Shown piece by piece: positions 60,503 through 64,000 of a stretch of DNA of 64,000 nucleotides. How positions within the stretch are numbered: the first letter of the stretch is position 1; each line of letters begins with the position of its first letter. A program made the position numbers and the translations under genes. The DNA is from Tetranychus cinnabarinus (lineage: Eukaryota; Arthropoda; Arachnida; Trombidiformes; Tetranychidae), in contig WHVY01000001.1 in the NCBI GenBank assembly GCA_022266195.1, positions 18,476,001 to 18,540,000 on the forward strand, read 5' to 3'. Below the pieces are notes generated by a model. It saw only the letters and a program-made list of their open reading frames with translations, made no database searches and was not told the origin of the DNA.

Positions 60503-61621
60503 ATGTCATCTATTTTAAAATATCGTATTGTTAATTTAGCTCATCGTGGTCTACTTCAGGTAACTGGATCGGATACATTTCCTTATATTCAAAGTGTCAT
60601 TACGAATGATTTAAGAGTTCCCAGTAAAATTGTTTATGCAACTTTTCCCAATGCTGTTGGTCGAGTTCTTCTTGATTTGATGGTTTATAAGATTAATGGT
60701 AATCCAAGTGAACGCCAATTGATGCTCAATGCTGTTGCCTATGAAAGATATGGAACTGATGGTAGACCAGAGGATAGTTTGTTGATTGAATGTGATGCTA
60801 ATTTACTTGAAGCTGCAAGGAAAACATTATTTGCCTACAAAATTAGGCGACAGGTAACTATTAGTCATGCCTGTGATTATGATTTGTTTGCTCTTTATCC
60901 AGACATTGAAGATGTTCACAGATTAAATAGAGCTGATTTGCCTGAATTGAGTCAAATTTTCTCTCCTGATTTGATAATTGGACAAGATCCTAGAATTGGC
61001 CGTTTTTCTTATCGTGTTATTTCTCGTTTGGGCCTTAAATCAATAGATTCTTTGATACCACTCTTATCACACCAAATACCTTATCCAATAGTTCAATCAT
61101 CACTCTCAGATTACCATCGTTTTAGATACAAAATGGGTCTTGCTGAAGGTAAAGATGATTATAAACCTTGTTTCAGCAATCCGTTGGAATCCAATATTGA
61201 TTACATGAATGGATTGGCTTATTCTAAAGGACAATTTACTGGTAAAACCATAATTTCGCGAAGTAGTGCCAAGTCTTCTCGTAAATATAGATTAATGCCA
61301 ATTAAGTTGTTATTACCAGATACACCTAAAGTTAAGGAATTGAATTTAGCTTTCGGTACAAGAATATTTAGCAATGATAAGCAACAATTGATTGGTAAAT
61401 TAATCAGTCGCAAAGGCTTTCATGGTTTGGCAGTGTTAAAATTAACTGGATGTTTAAATAATAACTTTCAATTGCATCATCTCGAATCAGGTGTTGAAGT
61501 TAATACATGGTTTCCGAATTGGTGGCCTGAGCCACTGGCACCAAAAGACTATTATCTAGCTCAAAGACAAATGAAGTTAATCGATAAAACTAATGTTCAA
61601 AATAATCAGCTTCTTAGTTAA
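60503..61621 (+). CDS. IBA57: IBA57/CAF17-like mitochondrial iron-sulfur cluster assembly factor
   Basis: Single-exon frame of 372 residues from the first ATG (60503). The open frame extends 15 codons further upstream but only from a GTG. The family belongs to the aminomethyltransferase/YgfZ fold. In mitochondria IBA57 acts with ISCA1 and ISCA2 to make 4Fe-4S clusters. Evidence: GLLQVTGSDTFPYIQSVITN (residues 16-35), the family's L-x-G-x-D-x-x-x-F-L-Q-x-x-x-T-N-D pattern; then NAVGRVLLDLMVY, DPRIGRFSYRV, and YHRFRYKMGLAEG (about 204-216). The family signature KGCYxGQE should follow, but here it reads KGQFTGKT (242-249). The cysteine, Gln and Glu are replaced. Length is in the family range. 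The N terminus is only weakly basic, so a mitochondrial presequence is not clear. The family call is confident; canonical activity is doubtful. Confidence 0.85.
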   Translation: MSSILKYRIVNLAHRGLLQVTGSDTFPYIQSVITNDLRVPSKIVYATFPNAVGRVLLDLMVYKINGNPSERQLMLNAVAYERYGTDGRPEDSLLIECDANLLEAARKTLFAYKIRRQVTISHACDYDLFALYPDIEDVHRLNRADLPELSQIFSPDLIIGQDPRIGRFSYRVISRLGLKSIDSLIPLLSHQIPYPIVQSSLSDYHRFRYKMGLAEGKDDYKPCFSNPLESNIDYMNGLAYSKGQFTGKTIISRSSAKSSRKYRLMPIKLLLPDTPKVKELNLAFGTRIFSNDKQQLIGKLISRKGFHGLAVLKLTGCLNNNFQLHHLESGVEVNTWFPNWWPEPLAPKDYYLAQRQMKLIDKTNVQNNQLLS

Positions 61622-61624
61622 TTA

Positions 61625-61630
61625 AATAAA
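61625..61630 (+). terminator. Polyadenylation signal of the IBA57-like gene
   Basis: AATAAA begins four bases after the stop codon. A second AATAAA lies at 61659-61664. Either gives a very short 3' untranslated region. Confidence 0.6.
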
Positions 61631-61801
61631 CTCTATGTATTACTATCAAATAATTGCTAATAAATGTAAATATCATCTCAAATTAGTGGCACTTTATATT
61701 TGTCTCAATGTGTCGAATACAAAGTATGCTTTGTTTCGTAAGTTGATCATCGACAATGATATTAAAATTAAAGTACAAAACGTTTTTTTGTTTTCAATTG
61801 C

Positions 61802-61807
61802 TTTATT
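61802..61807 (-). terminator. Polyadenylation signal of the BRD8-like gene
   Basis: AATAAA on the minus strand, about 150 bases beyond the stop at 61956. Together with the IBA57 signals it leaves less than 150 bases between two convergent transcripts. Confidence 0.6.
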
Positions 61808-61955
61808 CACAAGAAATCAGAGTAGAAATCATTTCTTGAGAATATAGCAATTTGATTTTAATTAGTTACATATCACTGGAACGAAAGTGAAGGGGAAAAA
61901 GGAAAGGAAATTAATATTAGGATGAAAGTTGATGGCTGGAAATGAAAGCAATGTT

Positions 61956-64000
61956 TCAGTTAGGATTTTTCTTTTTCGTTTTCGATTTGCTAGATGATGG
62001 TGTTGATACTGGTTCTGTGTCCGTGGAGGCTCGCTTACGTCGTCTGAGCTCTGCTGATTCAGGATCCTAAGGTGAAAAGAAAAAGGAAATAAATTTTATT
62101 AAAATTGAAACTATTATGATTTCAGATTTAAAAGAAAACGATCAATGCATCAAACCCATTGAGCTTGAAAACAATTTCTTACATGAGCATCTGAAGATGT
62201 TGAAATATTACTGCGGCGTCCTCTTGGTTTAGTTGGCTCATTCGTTGTTGATGTTGACTTTTGCTGAGTTTCTATAAAATCTTCGATCCCTTCAAGGATT
62301 TCTTTTTGCATCTCTACAGCCATTTGATGAACATCATGATCAGCACTGTTATACATAATGGCATTTTGGAACATTAACATCATATCTCGCTGGAACTCTG
62401 CAGTCGTTTTTATTTGACCGTTTTCAATCTTTTTCCTGATCGTGCATAAGTCCATAGGTCTATATACAACGGTTGAATATCCTTTTGCTTCACTATCGGT
62501 GACTGGATGAGCAAATAGAGTAGAAAATTTGTGAGTTGTTGCCTGTCTCCATAAAAGCATGATTGATTTTTTCCACATTTTGCTCTCTTTTTGATTCTCA
62601 ATTTCTTCACTCGTCAAAATAGCCGATGCGGGACTGTTAGGGGCTGATTCAGTCACAGAAGATGCTTTACTAGTAGGTGCTGTTGTAGGAGCAGAAGTTG
62701 GAACCTTAATTAAAGTTGGTACTAGGGAAATGTTTGTATTGTCAGATGATTCTTCTCCGGCAGATGTTTCTGCACTAACAGTTTGAGGTGGTGGTGGTGG
62801 CGGAAGAACCGAAGATGATATGATAGGAGCTTTTTTAACGCTAGTAGGTGTAGAAACTGAATCAGTGGTTACAACCGAGGATGACACAGAGGTTGTAATT
62901 GTAATTGATGAAGTAGTTGATGCAGTAGTAGTTGAGCTCTGTTCATCAATTGGCGCTTGTTCTTCTTCAGAACTAGTTTTATCTTTATTTGTACGAACAC
63001 GAACTGATCGCCTGGTAGGCGCTGTTGGAGGTGTCGCAGCGACTTGAACTGAGGTGCGTTTTCGTTTACGTGAGGCTGTCGAAGAGTTTATCGAAACTGG
63101 GGGTACAGATTTCGCTGGTGTAGCTGGAGGATTATCATCTGATTCTGATTTTTCTTCAACTTTAACGCTCTTAATATCAATTTTGTTCGAGCTTTCATCT
63201 TTCGACTCTTTAGATTCTATCAGCTCTTGCTTTATTTCAGTCGTTATTTGATCGCTGGAAGTTATAGATTTATCAACAGCAGCTTTTACCACAGTAGAAA
63301 TAGTAGCATCTAATGTTACAGTTGGAATTTTCGCATCTACAACAGTTAAAGCTGATGTATTTTCTTCGCTTGTATCTGAAATTGTTACAACATCAGCATC
63401 ATTTTTGGTTAATTGCTCAGATTCCGCTTGTTTAGCTTCATCTGTGCTTTGAGTTTCTATCACAGACTCTTCACTTGGCTCAACCTTATTCGTTACATTT
63501 GTTTCTGTTTGTTCAACAGTATTAGCAGTATTAGTAAGCACTTCAGGAACATTTTCTTTAACTTCAACCATTTCAACATCTTGAATGGTAGTTTCCGTTT
63601 GATCGGTTTCCCTTGAAGGTGATGAGACAGCTTTGATAGATGTGGTTGAAGTTGTCTCTAATAGTTTGGTAAGAGTTGGAGAAGATGAAACGGCTGGTGG
63701 AGATGACAAGTCTCTCGCTTGTATTGAAGATGATTCGGATGTTTCTTTACCGATAGTTTTGTTTTCAACAGCAATTGTTTCCGTAGATTGATTTGATGCA
63801 GATAATGAAGTTGTGGGTATCCTAGGTAAAGTTGGAGATGTAATGGAACTGGATGGGAAGAAATGACCGTGAGTAGTTGATGGAGGTGTTCTCTGCTGCA
63901 TATCCTTTACAGTAGACGGAGATAGAATATTATACGGCACAGCTACATTAGCTGATGGAGATGGACTTTGTAGGAGATGAGTAAGTAAAGGTGATGTTGA
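61956..64000 (-). CDS. BRD8: BRD8-like bromodomain protein, C-terminal part (runs off the window)
   Basis: BRD8 is a bromodomain subunit of the TIP60/NuA4 histone acetyltransferase complex in the nucleus. The large exon 64000-62183 joins exon 62066-61956 (donor CAT/GTAAGA, acceptor TTCACCTTAG, phase 0), giving 642 codons in the window. The frame is open to the edge and has SPLLTHLLQSPSPS near it, so the N-terminal part lies outside. A long Ser/Thr/Glu-rich disordered region includes basic patches (SRKRKRTS, RRSVRVR) and a poly-proline run. The bromodomain (about 62582-62262) follows: WKKSIMLLWRQATTHKFSTL, then VVYRPMDLCTIRKKIENG, AEFQRDMMLMFQNAIMYNSA and DHDV, with the acetyl-lysine-binding Asn in YNSA. 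It closely resembles the BRD8 bromodomain. The tail ends in a basic KSKTKKKNPN. Confidence 0.92.
62067..62182 (-). other. Last intron of the BRD8-like gene
   Basis: A 116-nt intron with donor GTAAGA and a pyrimidine-rich acceptor TTTTCACCTTAG. It joins SSDAH to DPESAELRRRKR in frame. Without splicing the upstream frame stops at 62150 after eleven non-conserved codons. Confidence 0.88.

Noticed and set aside
1..64000. tRNA, rRNA, CRISPR or bacterial-type operon features
   Set aside because: None seen. No GC-rich tRNA-like cloverleaf with a proper B box was noticed, and the gene structures are eukaryotic throughout.

Overview
The window is AT-rich eukaryotic DNA with spliced genes, GT-AG introns, AATAAA polyadenylation signals and transposons. 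The gene content (a Sidestep-type immunoglobulin receptor, an astakine/prokineticin-like secreted protein, a mariner and a Ty3/Gypsy element) points to an arthropod, possibly a chelicerate. The species cannot be fixed from the sequence alone.

Layout. (1) 1251-2107, minus: a complete three-exon gene for a 112-residue secreted ten-cysteine prokineticin/astakine-like protein. (2) 2300-6270: intergenic, with a diverged direct duplication of about 0.4-0.5 kb. (3) 6273-59536, minus: one large gene for a Sidestep-like cell-surface receptor (signal peptide, five Ig domains, one FN3 domain, one membrane segment, cytoplasmic tail). I assembled it from twelve coding exons whose phases all fit, giving 877 codons before the stop. 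Intron 1 is 32.7 kb and holds most of the window's repeats: a dead mariner (39921-41149) with intact 31-bp inverted repeats, a perfect-spaced hairpin, an inverted pair of 12-bp minisatellites, and a young Ty3/Gypsy element (49869-54897, minus). (4) 60503-61621, plus: IBA57/CAF17-like iron-sulfur cluster assembly factor, divergent from the receptor gene. (5) 61956-64000, minus: the C-terminal part of a BRD8-type bromodomain protein, convergent with IBA57 and running off the right edge.

The most unusual signal is in the Gypsy element. A 13-bp unit built on AGTACT forms exact-register arrays in the LTR and in two separate stretches of the gag-pol reading frame. In the coding arrays three units make a 39-bp, 13-residue protein repeat. 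The element also has an intact polyprotein but a 3' LTR cut to its U3 half. The IBA57-like protein lacks the conserved cysteine of its signature motif. The last coding exon of the receptor is ambiguous.

The genes are independent; nothing suggests an operon or a shared pathway. All exon boundaries were read by eye from splice consensus and phase, without transcripts.
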